Shown piece after piece: positions 49,213 to 59,622 of a stretch of DNA of 64,000 nucleotides (the first letter of the stretch is position 1; each line of letters opens with the position of its first letter). A program made the translations under genes and the position numbers. The notes below the pieces were generated by a model. The model made no database searches and had not been told where the DNA came from. It worked only from the letters and a program-made list of their open reading frames with translations. The stretch comes from Shewanella seohaensis (GTDB lineage Bacteria; Pseudomonadota; Gammaproteobacteria; Enterobacterales; Shewanellaceae), in NCBI RefSeq assembly GCF_025449215.1, contig NZ_CP104900.1, positions 4,402,001 to 4,466,000 on the forward strand. The letters are read 5' to 3'.

Positions 49213-49605
49213 TTAACGCTTTGAGAATTGTGGCTTACGACGTGCTTTACGTAGACCCACTTTCTTACGCTCAACTTTACGAGCATCACGGGTAACGAAA
49301 CCTGCAGAACGTAATGATGGACGTAGAGCTTCATCTAATTCCATCAGGGCACGAGTGATACCGTGACGGATTGCACCTGCTTGGCCAGTGATACCACCGC
49401 CCTTAACAGTTACATAGATGTCTAGCTTTTCAGTCATTTCAACTAGCTCTAATGGTTGACGAACAACCATACGAGCAGTTTCACGACCAAAATATTCGTC
49501 CAAAGGACGTTGGTTCACGACGATGTTACCACTACCAGCTTTAGCGAATACGCGAGCAGTAGATGTTTTGCGACGGCCAGTGCCGTAGTACTGAGTTGCA
49601 GACAT
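49213..49605 (-). CDS. rpsI: 30S ribosomal protein S9
   Basis: 130 aa with [16 protein letters not shown] at the start and the conserved basic end [16 protein letters not shown] whose last residues reach the P-site tRNA. Second gene of the rplM-rpsI operon. Confidence 0.98.
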   Translation of the reverse strand: MSATQYYGTGRRKTSTARVFAKAGSGNIVVNQRPLDEYFGRETARMVVRQPLELVEMTEKLDIYVTVKGGGITGQAGAIRHGITRALMELDEALRPSLRSAGFVTRDARKVERKKVGLRKARRKPQFSKR

Positions 49606-49620
49606 TAGCTTACTCCCGGA

Positions 49621-50052
49621 TTAGATATCAAGAACTTGTGGTTGTTGTGCAGCATGGTTATGTTCTGCGCCAGCGTAAACTTTCAGTTTACGGTACATGG
49701 CACGTCCTAGAGGACCTTTTGGCAACATACCTTTTACTGCTTTCTCGATAATCATTTCTGGCTTATGATCTTGCAGCTTATCAAAGCTAATCTGCTTGAT
49801 TCCACCAGGGAAACCAGAATGAGAGTAGTAAGTCTTAGCTGCTGCTTTGTTACCAGTTACAGTTACTTTCTCAGCATTGATAACGATGATGTAATCGCCA
49901 GTATCAACGTGAGGAGTGTATTCTGCCTTATGCTTGCCACGTAGACGCAGAGCGATCTCAGTAGCCATACGACCTAAAGTTTTACCTTCAGCGTCAACAA
50001 CGAACCATTCGCGCGTCACTGTTTCTGGTGTAGCAGTATATGTAGTCTTCAT
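49621..50052 (-). CDS. rplM: 50S ribosomal protein L13
   Basis: 143 aa with [37 protein letters not shown] and [20 protein letters not shown]. First gene of rplM-rpsI; about 295 bp of leader and promoter lie upstream, as expected for an autoregulated ribosomal operon. Confidence 0.98.
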   Translation of the reverse strand: MKTTYTATPETVTREWFVVDAEGKTLGRMATEIALRLRGKHKAEYTPHVDTGDYIIVINAEKVTVTGNKAAAKTYYSHSGFPGGIKQISFDKLQDHKPEMIIEKAVKGMLPKGPLGRAMYRKLKVYAGAEHNHAAQQPQVLDI

Positions 50053-50346
50053 TTACAAAAACCCAAAGTTAATTTCTGTCTCACATGTTGCCTACAATGG
50101 TAAACAACACAAAATTGCCTTTCAGTACCCCTTCGAGTACTTAACTCGGCGTACAACTTCCACCTAGTTTGGCGGAGTAACGAGGGCAGGTCGCGAATTA
50201 TAGACAAACGTGAGTTAAAAATCACCTAATTTTTTGACAAAAATCATAAAAAATCGATCTGTGAGGCTGATTTTCACTGGGATGGATGGGTCACAGGAGG
50301 TTTGCGCAAAAAACGCGCTAACCTCCGATAAAGCTCACTCGCTAAC
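50053..50346. other. rplM leader/promoter region with a strong hairpin
   Basis: No gene. A stable hairpin at 50296-50326 (GGAGGTT-T-GCGC / GCGC-T-AACCTCC, one T-T mismatch, 7-nt loop) follows the zapE stop by 20 bp. It has no T tract, so it may protect the zapE 3' end or end its transcript inefficiently. The remainder is the rplM leader. Confidence 0.55.
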
Positions 50347-51507
50347 TTATGGTAAATGTTCTGATTTTAAGTAATCGTGGGATTGCATTTCGATTAAGCG
50401 AGAGCGGCAGCGTCTAAATTCAAAACTCAATAAGCCATCGGTGTAAATCTCTTCTAGCGGCACCTGCGCGGAAACGATCAACTTAACGTTGCGCTCGTAA
50501 AACTCATCCACCATGGCCAAGAAACGTCTGGCGATATCATCACCCGTTAAAAACGCGCCCATTTGTTCGATGCCACTCACCAACACAGTATGATAAATCC
50601 GCGCCAGCTCCATATAATCCCGCTGACTACGGGGACCATCGCATAAGGCCCTGAAATCCGCGAGCAACACGCCTTGCGCCTGTTGACGTATGCTGATTGC
50701 TCGCCCTTCAATCTCAATCGCGTCGGTTGATACTTCGGCCTCGGGGGCTAACTGACGGAAATAACGCAGCAAGTTAGTATCGGCTTCTTCATCGAGTGGA
50801 TGGTGATAAATCTCGGCCTGCTCCAGTGTGCGTAGACGATAGTCGATGCCCGAATCCACATTGAGTACTTCACAATGCTGATTGATCAAGGCGATCGCGG
50901 GAAGGAATCGCGCCCGTTGCAATCCGTTTTTATACAAATCATCGGGAATGATGTTTGAGGTAGCGACTAATACCACACCTTCTTTAAAGAGGGCTTGGAA
51001 TAAGGTGCCAAGTAACATGGCATCAGTGATATCAGAGACAAAAAATTCATCAAAACAAATGACTCGGTATTTAGCCGCCATTTGTTTGGCTATCACTAAC
51101 AAAGGATCGCGCGTACCTTTGAGCGCATCCAGATCCAAATGCAGTTGATGCATAAAGCGGTGAAAGTGCGCCCTTAATTTTTGATTACCTGGCAGCGCAT
51201 CAAAAAAAGTGTCCATCAAATAGGTTTTGCCGCGACCGACACCGCCCCAAAGATACAATCCCTTAGGCGCGACAGGTGCAGACTTAAGGCCAAAGGAGGT
51301 CAGTAACTTGCCTAAGAGTGAGCTTGGCGCTTCGGCAGCGGTTAAATCCTCGTAGACGCGTTGCAGCGCCTTTACGGCCATTTCCTGCGCGGGATCATGG
51401 GAAAAACCATCACGAGTAAGATCTTTTTGGTAATGCTGCCAAGGGCTTAACTGGGGCACGTTATAATTCTCTTTTATCCTTTGGAAAAACTGCGTCGATA
51501 TTACCAC
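50347..51507 (-). CDS. zapE: Cell-division ATPase ZapE
   Basis: AAA-type ATPase (formerly YhcM) that associates with the divisome and destabilises FtsZ rings. 386 aa. Walker A is GVGRGKTYLMD, Walker B is VICFDEFFVSD, and arginine-finger and sensor regions are present (DDLYKNGLQRARFLPAI). The C-terminus SRLIEMQSHDYLK is conserved. The start is GTG 51507 (VISTQFFQ). No closer ATG fits the family. Confidence 0.94.
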   Translation of the reverse strand: MVISTQFFQRIKENYNVPQLSPWQHYQKDLTRDGFSHDPAQEMAVKALQRVYEDLTAAEAPSSLLGKLLTSFGLKSAPVAPKGLYLWGGVGRGKTYLMDTFFDALPGNQKLRAHFHRFMHQLHLDLDALKGTRDPLLVIAKQMAAKYRVICFDEFFVSDITDAMLLGTLFQALFKEGVVLVATSNIIPDDLYKNGLQRARFLPAIALINQHCEVLNVDSGIDYRLRTLEQAEIYHHPLDEEADTNLLRYFRQLAPEAEVSTDAIEIEGRAISIRQQAQGVLLADFRALCDGPRSQRDYMELARIYHTVLVSGIEQMGAFLTGDDIARRFLAMVDEFYERNVKLIVSAQVPLEEIYTDGLLSFEFRRCRSRLIEMQSHDYLKSEHLP

Positions 51508-51914
51508 GGCCTCTCACACAGGGCATATATTTATCCCCCAACAAGCTAAGGATGCTGGATTCCATTTTTAGGCACTCGATGACGGAAAAGCCAAATTGGG
51601 CACGAAAGGATAAAAACTTATTTAGAAAGCGCTATGCTGTTAACTTATTTCACTCGACGATTGAAACATTTTAAGACTTGAAAAAGGCCTTAAAAGCCCA
51701 CAGGTTTCACTTAAGTTACAGCCCATAAAATGCTGATAAAATAACCGTTAAGATATTAACCTTTGTTAATATTGATGAACTTTTTCAATGAGGTGCGTGT
51801 CCGAATGGTTACCTAGGCAAATAGCCGGTACCGATACAGATTCGATCTGGTGCGGACACAACTCACGACGCATTACATCCAGATCCTTGATCCCTTATTT
51901 GGAGTTATGAATAG
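51508..51914. other. degQ upstream region
   Basis: 407 bp between the divergent zapE and degQ. It contains a possible sigma-E-like promoter (GAACTT at 51777, TCCGA at 51800, 17 bp apart) and the foldable element at 51797-51859. No small gene was seen. Confidence 0.5.
51797..51859 (+). other. Three-way-junction RNA-like element in the degQ leader
   Basis: P1: GTGTCCG (51797-51803) pairs fully with CGGACAC (51853-51859); an outer TGAG/CTCA (51789-51792 / 51862-51865) can extend it. P2: GGT-t-ACC-ta-GGC, loop AAATA, GCC-GGT-ACC (51807-51832). P3: CAGAT-TCG-ATCTG (51837-51849). The three helices account for nearly every base, 55 bp before the degQ start codon. It resembles no riboswitch class I can name, nor a tRNA (no usable D or anticodon arm). 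Confidence 0.5.
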
Positions 51915-53268
51915 ATGAAAACGAAACTATCTGTACTTTCAGCCGCAATGTTAGCCGCAACTCTGACAATGATGCCCGCTGTCTCACAGGCCGCTATTCC
52001 GCAATCTGTTGAGGGTCAATCCATTCCAAGTCTTGCGCCTATGTTAGAGCGCACGACGCCCGCCGTGGTTTCCGTGGCGGTATCTGGCACGCACGTCTCC
52101 AAACAACGTGTACCCGATGTGTTCCGTTATTTCTTCGGCCCCAATGCACCGCAGGAACAAGTACAAGAGCGTCCTTTTAGAGGCTTAGGCTCAGGTGTGA
52201 TTATCGACGCAGATAAAGGTTATATCGTCACCAACAACCATGTGATCGACGGTGCCGATGATATCCAAGTCGGTCTGCACGATGGTCAGTGAAGTCAAAG
52301 CCAAGCTGATTGGTACCGACTCAGAGTCCGACATTGCCTTGCTGCAAATTGAAGCGAAAAATCTAGTCGCAATCAAAACCTCAGATTCTGATGAACTACG
52401 TGTGGGTGACTTTGCCGTCGCTATCGGTAACCCCTTTGGTTTAGGCCAAACCGTCACCTCAGGGATTGTCAGCGCCCTAGGTCGCAGCGGTTTAGGCATT
52501 GAAATGCTTGAAAACTTTATCCAAACCGACGCGGCGATTAACAGCGGTAACTCGGGCGGCGCGCTGGTTAACCTGAAAGGTGAGCTGATCGGTATTAACA
52601 CCGCCATCGTAGCGCCAGGCGGTGGTAACGTGGGTATCGGTTTTGCGATCCCTGCCAATATGGTGAAAAACCTCGTGGCACAAATTGCCGAGCACGGTGA
52701 AGTTCGCCGTGGCGTGCTCGGGATCTCTGGCCGCGACTTAGATAGCCAACTCGCCCAAGGTTTTGGTCTAGATACCCAGCACGGTGGTTTTGTGAATGAA
52801 GTCACCGCGGGCAGCGCCGCTGAAAAAGCCGGCATCAAGGCGGGTGATATTATCGTCAGCGTCGATGGCCGTGCGATTAAATCCTTCCAAGAGCTGCGAG
52901 CCAAAGTCGCGACTATGGGCGCGGGTGCCAAGGTTGAACTAGGACTTATCCGCGATGGCGATAAGAAAACCGTGAATGTCACCTTAGGTGAAGCAAGCCA
53001 AACCACTGAAAAAGCTGCAGGTGCTGTGCACCCCATGCTACAAGGCGCCTCGCTAGAAAACGCTTCGAAAGGGGTGGAAATTACTGAGGTGGCCCAAGGC
53101 TCGCCAGCGGCAATGAGCGGCTTACAAAAAGGCGATGTGATTGTCGGCATTAACCGTTCGGCGGTGAAAGATCTGAAATCACTCAAGGAGCAGCTCAAAG
53201 ATCAAGAAGGCGCTGTCGCCCTGAAGATCCTCCGTGGTAAGAGCTTGTTGTACTTAGTGCTGCGTTAA
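51915..53268 (+). CDS. degQ: Periplasmic serine endoprotease DegQ (frameshifted)
   Basis: HtrA-family protease/chaperone, 450 aa when repaired. It has a signal peptide (cut after VSQA) and a trypsin-like domain with the triad His in VTNNHVID, Asp in SESDIALLQI and Ser in NSGNSGGALVN. Two PDZ domains follow (about residues 255-345 and 355-450). At 52281-52290 the frame is interrupted: deleting one base (the A at 52288 is simplest) restores LHDGREVKAKLIG. Unlike the other frameshifts in the window this is an added base outside a homopolymer, so a real mutation is less easily dismissed. It is followed by degS in the same direction. Confidence 0.93.
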
Positions 53269-53393
53269 TCGGTACGCCGCCCTGATCTTTATCCCATTAT
53301 CAGATGCGGATCAGCATAGGGAACGCGGGTTCCCTATGCTTTGACTTGTTAAACATGTTAATCTAACTCACCTTTTTTAATACTTAGCCTGCC

Positions 53394-54476
53394 ATGACAA
53401 TAAAAGAAACCCTGTTATATCTCGGTAAAGCCGTGCTCTTCGGCCTTATCATGGCGGCCATGTTTTTGTTAGTTACACACTACTTCGACAATAAGAATCT
53501 CGGCAGCTCGTTACTGCAAAACCGGGGGAACAACACGGTCGAACTCTCCTTTGCTAAGGCCGTACGCCGCGCCGCCCCTGCCGTAGTCAATATTTATAGC
53601 TTAAGTATCGATCAGAGCCGTCCGCTAAACTCTGGCTCCCTCCAAGGCCTAGGCTCAGGGGTGATCATGAGTAAAGAAGGCTATATTCTCACGAATTATC
53701 ATGTCATTAAAAAAGCCGATGAAATTGTAGTCGCCCTACAAGATGGCCGCAAATTCACCTCGGAAGTCGTAGGTTTTGATCCCGAAACCGATCTTTCAGT
53801 GCTTAAGATCGAAGGCGATAATCTTCCTACTGTGCCTGTCAATCTAGACAGCCCACCGCAGGTTGGTGATGTGGTATTAGCCATTGGTAACCCTTATAAC
53901 CTCGGCCAAACTATTACCCAAGGCATTATCAGCGCCACGGGTCGTAACGGCTTGAGTTCGGGTTATTTAGACTTTTTACAGACAGATGCCGCGATTAACG
54001 CCGGTAACTCAGGCGGCGCCTTAATCGACACTAATGGTAGCCTGATTGGTATCAACACCGCCGCCTTCCAAGTGGGCGGCGAAGGTGGCGGCCACGGCAT
54101 TAACTTCGCGATCCCAATTAAACTGGCCCACAGCATTATGGGTAAACTGATTAAAAATGGTCGAGTGATCCGTGGTGCCTTAGGGATCTCTGGCGAACCG
54201 ATTAACCCAGTTGTGGCACAAATCCTCAACCTGCCCGATTTACGTGGTGTATTAGTTACTGGTGTCGATCCTAATGGTCCAGCGGCACGAGCGCAGCTAC
54301 AACCAAGGGATGTAATCATCAAATACGGCGACGAAGATGTGCCTGGGGTCGAAATGCTGATGGATAGAATTGCCGAGACCACACCCGGCAAGAAAATCAT
54401 GATGACGGTTATTCGCCAAGGTAAACAGCAGGAACTACCCGTTATTATCGATGAAAAAGTCGTCGTCGATAATTAA
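53394..54476 (+). CDS. degS: Membrane-anchored site-1 protease DegS
   Basis: 360 aa. An N-terminal membrane anchor (about residues 10-27, AVLFGLIMAAMFLLVTHYF) is followed by the protease domain with His in LTNYHVIK, Asp in PETDLSVLKI and Ser in NAGNSGGALID, and a single PDZ domain. DegS senses misfolded porins and cuts RseA to release sigma-E. It follows degQ as in other gammaproteobacteria. Confidence 0.95.
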   Translation: MTIKETLLYLGKAVLFGLIMAAMFLLVTHYFDNKNLGSSLLQNRGNNTVELSFAKAVRRAAPAVVNIYSLSIDQSRPLNSGSLQGLGSGVIMSKEGYILTNYHVIKKADEIVVALQDGRKFTSEVVGFDPETDLSVLKIEGDNLPTVPVNLDSPPQVGDVVLAIGNPYNLGQTITQGIISATGRNGLSSGYLDFLQTDAAINAGNSGGALIDTNGSLIGINTAAFQVGGEGGGHGINFAIPIKLAHSIMGKLIKNGRVIRGALGISGEPINPVVAQILNLPDLRGVLVTGVDPNGPAARAQLQPRDVIIKYGDEDVPGVEMLMDRIAETTPGKKIMMTVIRQGKQQELPVIIDEKVVVDN

Positions 54477-54501
54477 GCTCAGTAACTGACTTTGTTAATC
54501 A

Positions 54502-54530
54502 CAGAATGAGGCATGTAAAACCTCATTCTG
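54502..54530. repeat. Inverted repeat after degS
   Basis: Perfect 10-bp stem CAGAATGAGG / CCTCATTCTG with a 9-nt loop, 25 bp beyond the degS stop. No T tract follows, so it is at best a weak terminator. Confidence 0.5.
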
Positions 54531-54638
54531 AGTCATCCCCAAATCACCTATTACCTTATCACTCAAATGGCAGAGCTATTTATCTCGCACTGCGATTTTT
54601 CACTGACTTTGCTCAAACAGTGACTCTTGTTATCGCTT

Positions 54639-55079
54639 TTAGAGGTTTGGTCTCTTGATAAAACAAGTGGCAGAACCGCTCGCAAGTAGCTTACCTTCGC
54701 TGTTACGGATCGTACCTTCAGCAATGCCCAGCGAGCGAGAAATATGTGTCACTTTCGCTTCAGCAATAAGCTGCTCATTCATGGGGACAGGTCTCATCAT
54801 TTTAACGGCTAAATCCACAGTCCCGTAACTAACACCGGCTTCTAGCAGGCTATGTACAGCGCATCCGGTGACAGAATCCAATATCGTTGCAGCAAACCCT
54901 CCGTGTACACCTCCCATCGGATTACAATGTTGTTCCGTTGCACAGCAACCCAATACAACCGCGCCGGGGCTCACTTGAAGATTAAACATGCCCATAGTGT
55001 CAAAAATCGTTGGAGGTGGTATGTCGCCGTTGATGATAGCGCTTAAATGTTCCAATCCGCTGAGATGAGAGATACTCAA
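54639..55079 (-). CDS. PaaI-type hotdog thioesterase
   Basis: 146-residue hotdog-fold acyl-CoA thioesterase. The family signature HCNPMGGVHGGFAATILD carries the active-site region, and GTVDLAVKMMRPVPMNEQL is typical. The substrate acyl chain cannot be inferred. Third gene of a leftward set with the membrane protein and the hydrolase. Confidence 0.88.
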   Translation of the reverse strand: MSISHLSGLEHLSAIINGDIPPPTIFDTMGMFNLQVSPGAVVLGCCATEQHCNPMGGVHGGFAATILDSVTGCAVHSLLEAGVSYGTVDLAVKMMRPVPMNEQLIAEAKVTHISRSLGIAEGTIRNSEGKLLASGSATCFIKRPNL

Positions 55080-55112
55080 TTTTTATCCTTGTAATAAATA
55101 ATGCAGAGTGAA

Positions 55113-55517
55113 TTAACGAGCAACAATACGAAGCGAATTTTTATAAAGCAGCAAGATGTAACCAATTAATATGCATCCCATTATTGCTTCTAAAGCGATA
55201 AACAAATGGATTTTCATCGCAATGCTATTTATCGGAGCATAGTTGTAATGCCCAAGCGTAAGTATGTTGCATACCCCGTAAACGATAAGAATTGCGGCGC
55301 CTGTATGATGATGCCCTTTTTTAATCACGTAAAATCCTAACGGCGCCAGAGGTGTCATAACAAACCAAAAGAGATCAACAAGTTTAGGATTTAACCAGTT
55401 TGGTTCAGGGTAATGGGCAAAAAATAGTATGTTGTCGACGTAATGCAGAACACTACTCAAAAACGTAGCTATCAGTATCCATTTGAGGGGAATTAACCAC
55501 GGTCTCGATGTGCTCAT
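55113..55517 (-). CDS. Small four-helix membrane protein of unknown function
   Basis: 134 residues with about four hydrophobic segments (LIATFLSSVLHYVDNILFFA, LFWFVMTPLAPLGFYVI, AAILIVYGVCNILTLG, IALEAIMGCILIGYILLL) and little else. No family is recognised. Its start overlaps the stop of the upstream hydrolase gene by 4 bp, so it is translated with it. Confidence 0.75.
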   Translation of the reverse strand: MSTSRPWLIPLKWILIATFLSSVLHYVDNILFFAHYPEPNWLNPKLVDLFWFVMTPLAPLGFYVIKKGHHHTGAAILIVYGVCNILTLGHYNYAPINSIAMKIHLFIALEAIMGCILIGYILLLYKNSLRIVAR

Positions 55518-56374
55518 ATTGCTTTATTTTCCTTATTAATCGCCGTGAACCAATCTAAACTGGCTTGCCATAAAGGAGCCGCGTTTTTACGGAAGTACCC
55601 CATATGCCCAATCTTGCCGCCTAAGATCTTTGGTGAGAGATCAAGACGGGTTAATGGCGCATTACTGTAGTGCTGAATAAATGCATCTCGCGATTCAGGC
55701 ATAGCCCAAAGATCATCAAGCGCATTGGCTGCAACCATAGGGGTCTGTACCGATTGGAAGAGTTTTTCAATTCCATCCATGGTGGGATCGTCAAAAAAGT
55801 AATGACGAAAACGACACCAGTGCCGCCATTGTTTAAACACGTTTTTTGGCAGATCTTCGCCCATTCCCAATAGGTTCCAAGCGCAGTATCCCTTCCACCA
55901 TGTCAGGATCGGCAGAACGATATTCCACATCGTTAGTACTTTAGCTTGTTCAAACAAGGGCATATAACCATGCCACCCCGCGCCTGTACCAAATATATAA
56001 GCACCTGTGACTTTTTGATGATTTGGCAGTAAACCAAATGCATGACCACCATAGGAATGGCCAACAATAAAAAGTGGGGCGTCATCTTTACTCATAAACT
56101 GGACTGCGGCAGCGAGATCTTGTTTACCCCAGTCGAGAAGGTTCATTTCAAAACCCTCTAGCGTTTCAGGTTTGGATTGCCCTATTCCACGGTAATCAAA
56201 GGTTAATGTTTCAAATCCTTGTTCACTTGCAAATTGAGCAAAGCGGCGATAAAACGCCTGCGGCACACCAGTAGCCCCCGCAACAATGACTCGACCTTGA
56301 ATGGCCTTTTCTGTGCAAAACAGCTGGCCACGGAGTAAATAATGATCTTCCGTGTAAAACGATGTTGAGATCAT
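55514..56374 (-). CDS. Alpha/beta hydrolase
   Basis: About 286 residues. Serine nucleophile in FIVGHSYGGHAFG, oxyanion motif in VVAGATGVPQAFYRRFA, aspartate region in ANALDDLWAMPES, and a late His in GKIGHMGYFRK. This is the pattern of the YbgF/YheT-like serine-hydrolase group. ATG 56374 is taken; GTG 56383 also extends the frame by three codons. First gene of a leftward trio, divergent from a TetR regulator that probably represses it. Confidence 0.88.
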   Translation of the reverse strand: MISTSFYTEDHYLLRGQLFCTEKAIQGRVIVAGATGVPQAFYRRFAQFASEQGFETLTFDYRGIGQSKPETLEGFEMNLLDWGKQDLAAAVQFMSKDDAPLFIVGHSYGGHAFGLLPNHQKVTGAYIFGTGAGWHGYMPLFEQAKVLTMWNIVLPILTWWKGYCAWNLLGMGEDLPKNVFKQWRHWCRFRHYFFDDPTMDGIEKLFQSVQTPMVAANALDDLWAMPESRDAFIQHYSNAPLTRLDLSPKILGGKIGHMGYFRKNAAPLWQASLDWFTAINKENKAI

Positions 56375-56386
56375 AGCGCTCACTAA

Positions 56387-56446
56387 TTATAACGAGTGTC
56401 TTAATGTGTTTTTGATGCTAGCCTATAACAACTGTTATAACAAGTG
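56387..56446. promoter_or_regulatory. Probable TetR operators in the divergent promoter
   Basis: A direct repeat TTATAACGAGTG (56387-56398) and TTATAACAAGTG (56435-56446) matches at 11 of 12 positions. A palindrome TATAAC-AACT-GTTATA (56424-56439) overlaps the second copy. The whole intergenic space between the hydrolase start and the TetR start is only about 80 bp, so a TetR dimer here could control both directions. Confidence 0.6.
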
Positions 56447-56454
56447 GGATTTTC

Positions 56455-57033
56455 ATGGGCACAATCTCTAATGAGGGTCGTCAGCGGGTCATTGAAGCCG
56501 CCGCAATCATGCTTGCTTCAAGCGGTTTACGGGCCATAAGCATTCGTGAAGTGGTCAAGTTTTCAGGTACTCCGTTAGGTTCCGCGTATCACAACTTCCC
56601 CGGTGGAAAACAGCAGATAATTACTGAAGCCATTATTTGGGCAGGCGCTCAAGCATCTACGCAACTCAGTGCTTGTCTTGAAAAAGATCGAAACAACGGC
56701 ATTAATTTGTTTTTATCGCTGTGGCGCCAACGTCTTGTTGGTTCACAATATCGTCATGGCTGTCCGATTGTTGCAGCAGCGATAGAACTGCCAGAAGAGG
56801 ATGAAGCTTCAGAAATAAAAGCGGCAGTGGCACGAGTATTCAGTGATTGGCAATCATTATTAGCTCAACACTTTGAGTCATTAGGTCACACAAAGACCTC
56901 AGCCAATGCCATGGCACTTAGCATTATTGCCTGCATTGAAGGCGCTGTTGTGATGTGTCGGGGATACCAAAGCATTGAACCCTTCGATGCAATTTTGGAA
57001 TGTATCCCTAAATTAGTTGAGAAAACGCTCTAA
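56455..57033 (+). CDS. TetR/AcrR family regulator
   Basis: 192 aa. The N-terminal helix-turn-helix is clear (RQRVIEAAAIMLASSGLRAI, VKFSGTPLGSAYHNFPGGKQ). The C-terminal ligand domain resembles the LmrA/YxaF type, with conserved Cys in RHGCPIVAAAIELPE and MALSIIACIEGAVVMCRGYQ. Divergent from the hydrolase-membrane protein-thioesterase set, its likely target. Confidence 0.9.
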   Translation: MGTISNEGRQRVIEAAAIMLASSGLRAISIREVVKFSGTPLGSAYHNFPGGKQQIITEAIIWAGAQASTQLSACLEKDRNNGINLFLSLWRQRLVGSQYRHGCPIVAAAIELPEEDEASEIKAAVARVFSDWQSLLAQHFESLGHTKTSANAMALSIIACIEGAVVMCRGYQSIEPFDAILECIPKLVEKTL

Positions 57034-57073
57034 CCGACTCTTATTCCCCAGTCTTTTCAGCTGAATGAATATA

Positions 57074-57105
57074 ATAAAAAACCAGCACTTGGCTGGTTTT
57101 TTATT
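57074..57105. terminator. Bidirectional terminator between the TetR gene and murA
   Basis: AAAAAACCAGC / GCTGGTTTTTT stem with loop ACTTG and A/T tracts on both sides. Confidence 0.92.
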
Positions 57106-57127
57106 GGGAGCGAATCCTAAGCAAATG

Positions 57128-58393
<1,266 letters not shown>

Positions 58394-58399
58394 TCACTA

Positions 58400-58651
58400 C
58401 TAGCTGTTGAAAATTTTCTCGCGTTTCCATTGGGTCGGCGTGAAAGTTTTAATCGTTAATGCATGTAACTCACCGCTGGCGATATAGCTCATCAGGGGTG
58501 CATAAATGGCTTGTTGTTGTTTTACACGGCTCATGCCGTCAAAACATTCACCGACCGCGATCACTTTGTAGTGGCTGCCATCGGAGCTGGCGTGCACTTC
58601 ATCGAGTGCTAACGCGTCACGTAAAATCTGTTCTATTAAGCTGCATTCCAT
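58400..58651 (-). CDS. ibaG: BolA-family protein IbaG
   Basis: 83 aa from ATG 58651 (MECSLIEQILRDALALDE); in-frame codons further upstream lack a ribosome-binding site. BolA fold signature DGSHYKVIAVGECFDGMSRV and LHALTIKTFTP. IbaG/YrbA binds glutaredoxins and [2Fe-2S] clusters and always lies beside murA. Confidence 0.95.
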   Translation of the reverse strand: MECSLIEQILRDALALDEVHASSDGSHYKVIAVGECFDGMSRVKQQQAIYAPLMSYIASGELHALTIKTFTPTQWKREKIFNS

Positions 58652-58667
58652 GAAATTCGGTACCTTT

Positions 58668-58952
58668 TCAATTCGCTTCTTCGGTGAAGAAGGACTGTAA
58701 ATCATATAAATCGATTAATTTTTTTAGCTGATCCGACGCTGAGCATAGCTGTAGTGGCGTGCCATGCTCGCGTACTAACGCCAGCAAAAAAGCCACGCCA
58801 GCACTGTCGCTGTATTCCAGCTCAGTGAGCGACAAGATTTGGGTTTCTTGGCTTAACAGGCTTTGCCTTTGCGGCCATAACGCGGCCACTTGTTCCTGTG
58901 ATAAACGCCCTTTTAGGTGGCAAATTTTACCCTGTTGCACAAATTCAACCAC
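58668..58952 (-). CDS. mlaB: MlaB STAS-domain protein
   Basis: 94 aa STAS protein of the MlaFEDB inner-membrane complex; the phosphorylation-site-like Ser/Thr is in LEYSDSAGVAFLLAL. The start is GTG 58952 with AGGGAAG upstream, 5 bp after the mlaC stop. Confidence 0.92.
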   Translation of the reverse strand: MVEFVQQGKICHLKGRLSQEQVAALWPQRQSLLSQETQILSLTELEYSDSAGVAFLLALVREHGTPLQLCSASDQLKKLIDLYDLQSFFTEEAN

Positions 58953-58957
58953 GGCGC

Positions 58958-59611
58958 TTACTTCCCTGCTTTAGGCTGTTTAGTCACTTTGTCTTTGGTG
59001 CGCTCTTCCAGCATCTTGATCACGGCATCAATCCCCTGTTGGCGGATAAGATTCGAGATTTCAGATTGCTTAGAGGACAGCAAACTCACGCCTTCGGCAA
59101 CTAAGTCAAACGCCTTCCATGAGTCATCCTTGAGGCGACGAACTTTAAACAACAGCTTAATCGGCGGACGACCCGCTTCGATAATCTGTACGTTTACGTC
59201 GACAATCTTCTCATTGCTGAAATCACTACCGGGAGAAAACTCCACTTTTTGGTTAGTGTATTCGGTAAAAGCTTGGGCATAGGTTGAGACCAGGTAACCT
59301 TCGAAGGCATCGACGAAGCGATTGCGCTGATCTTCGGTCGACTCTTTTAAATACTGGCCTAACACTTTGTATGAAGCGTATTTATAGTCGATGTAAGGCA
59401 TCAACTCTTCACGCACGATCACCTTGAGGTGATCCGCATCGGCATCGATCAAGGCTTTATCTTGATGAAAGCGGTCGAAGGTTTTGTTGGCAACGGATTT
59501 GACCATGGCGTACGGATCCATAGTGTTAATCGTGGCATCATCCGCCAGTGCGGTCGTTGCAGTAAATATCCATACTAACGGCAGTAAAAAGCGCGATAAG
59601 CGTTTCAACAT
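58958..59611 (-). CDS. mlaC: Phospholipid-binding periplasmic protein MlaC
   Basis: 217 aa with signal peptide (cut near TTALA). Shuttles phospholipid across the periplasm. Typical MlaC/Ttg2D sequence: IVREELMPYIDYKYASYKVLG and WKAFDLVAEGVSLLSS. Confidence 0.95.
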   Translation of the reverse strand: MLKRLSRFLLPLVWIFTATTALADDATINTMDPYAMVKSVANKTFDRFHQDKALIDADADHLKVIVREELMPYIDYKYASYKVLGQYLKESTEDQRNRFVDAFEGYLVSTYAQAFTEYTNQKVEFSPGSDFSNEKIVDVNVQIIEAGRPPIKLLFKVRRLKDDSWKAFDLVAEGVSLLSSKQSEISNLIRQQGIDAVIKMLEERTKDKVTKQPKAGK

Positions 59612-59622
59612 AGCGGTAACCC

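Noticed and set aside
51797..51859. tRNA gene in the degQ leader
   Set aside because: The 7-bp outer stem and a TTCGATC loop look tRNA-like, but there is no D arm or anticodon arm and no CCA end, and the total length is too short.
52191..53198. Long open frame on the minus strand opposite degQ
   Set aside because: It mirrors the DegQ reading frame and its translation is low-complexity Ser/Pro-rich; a codon-bias shadow.
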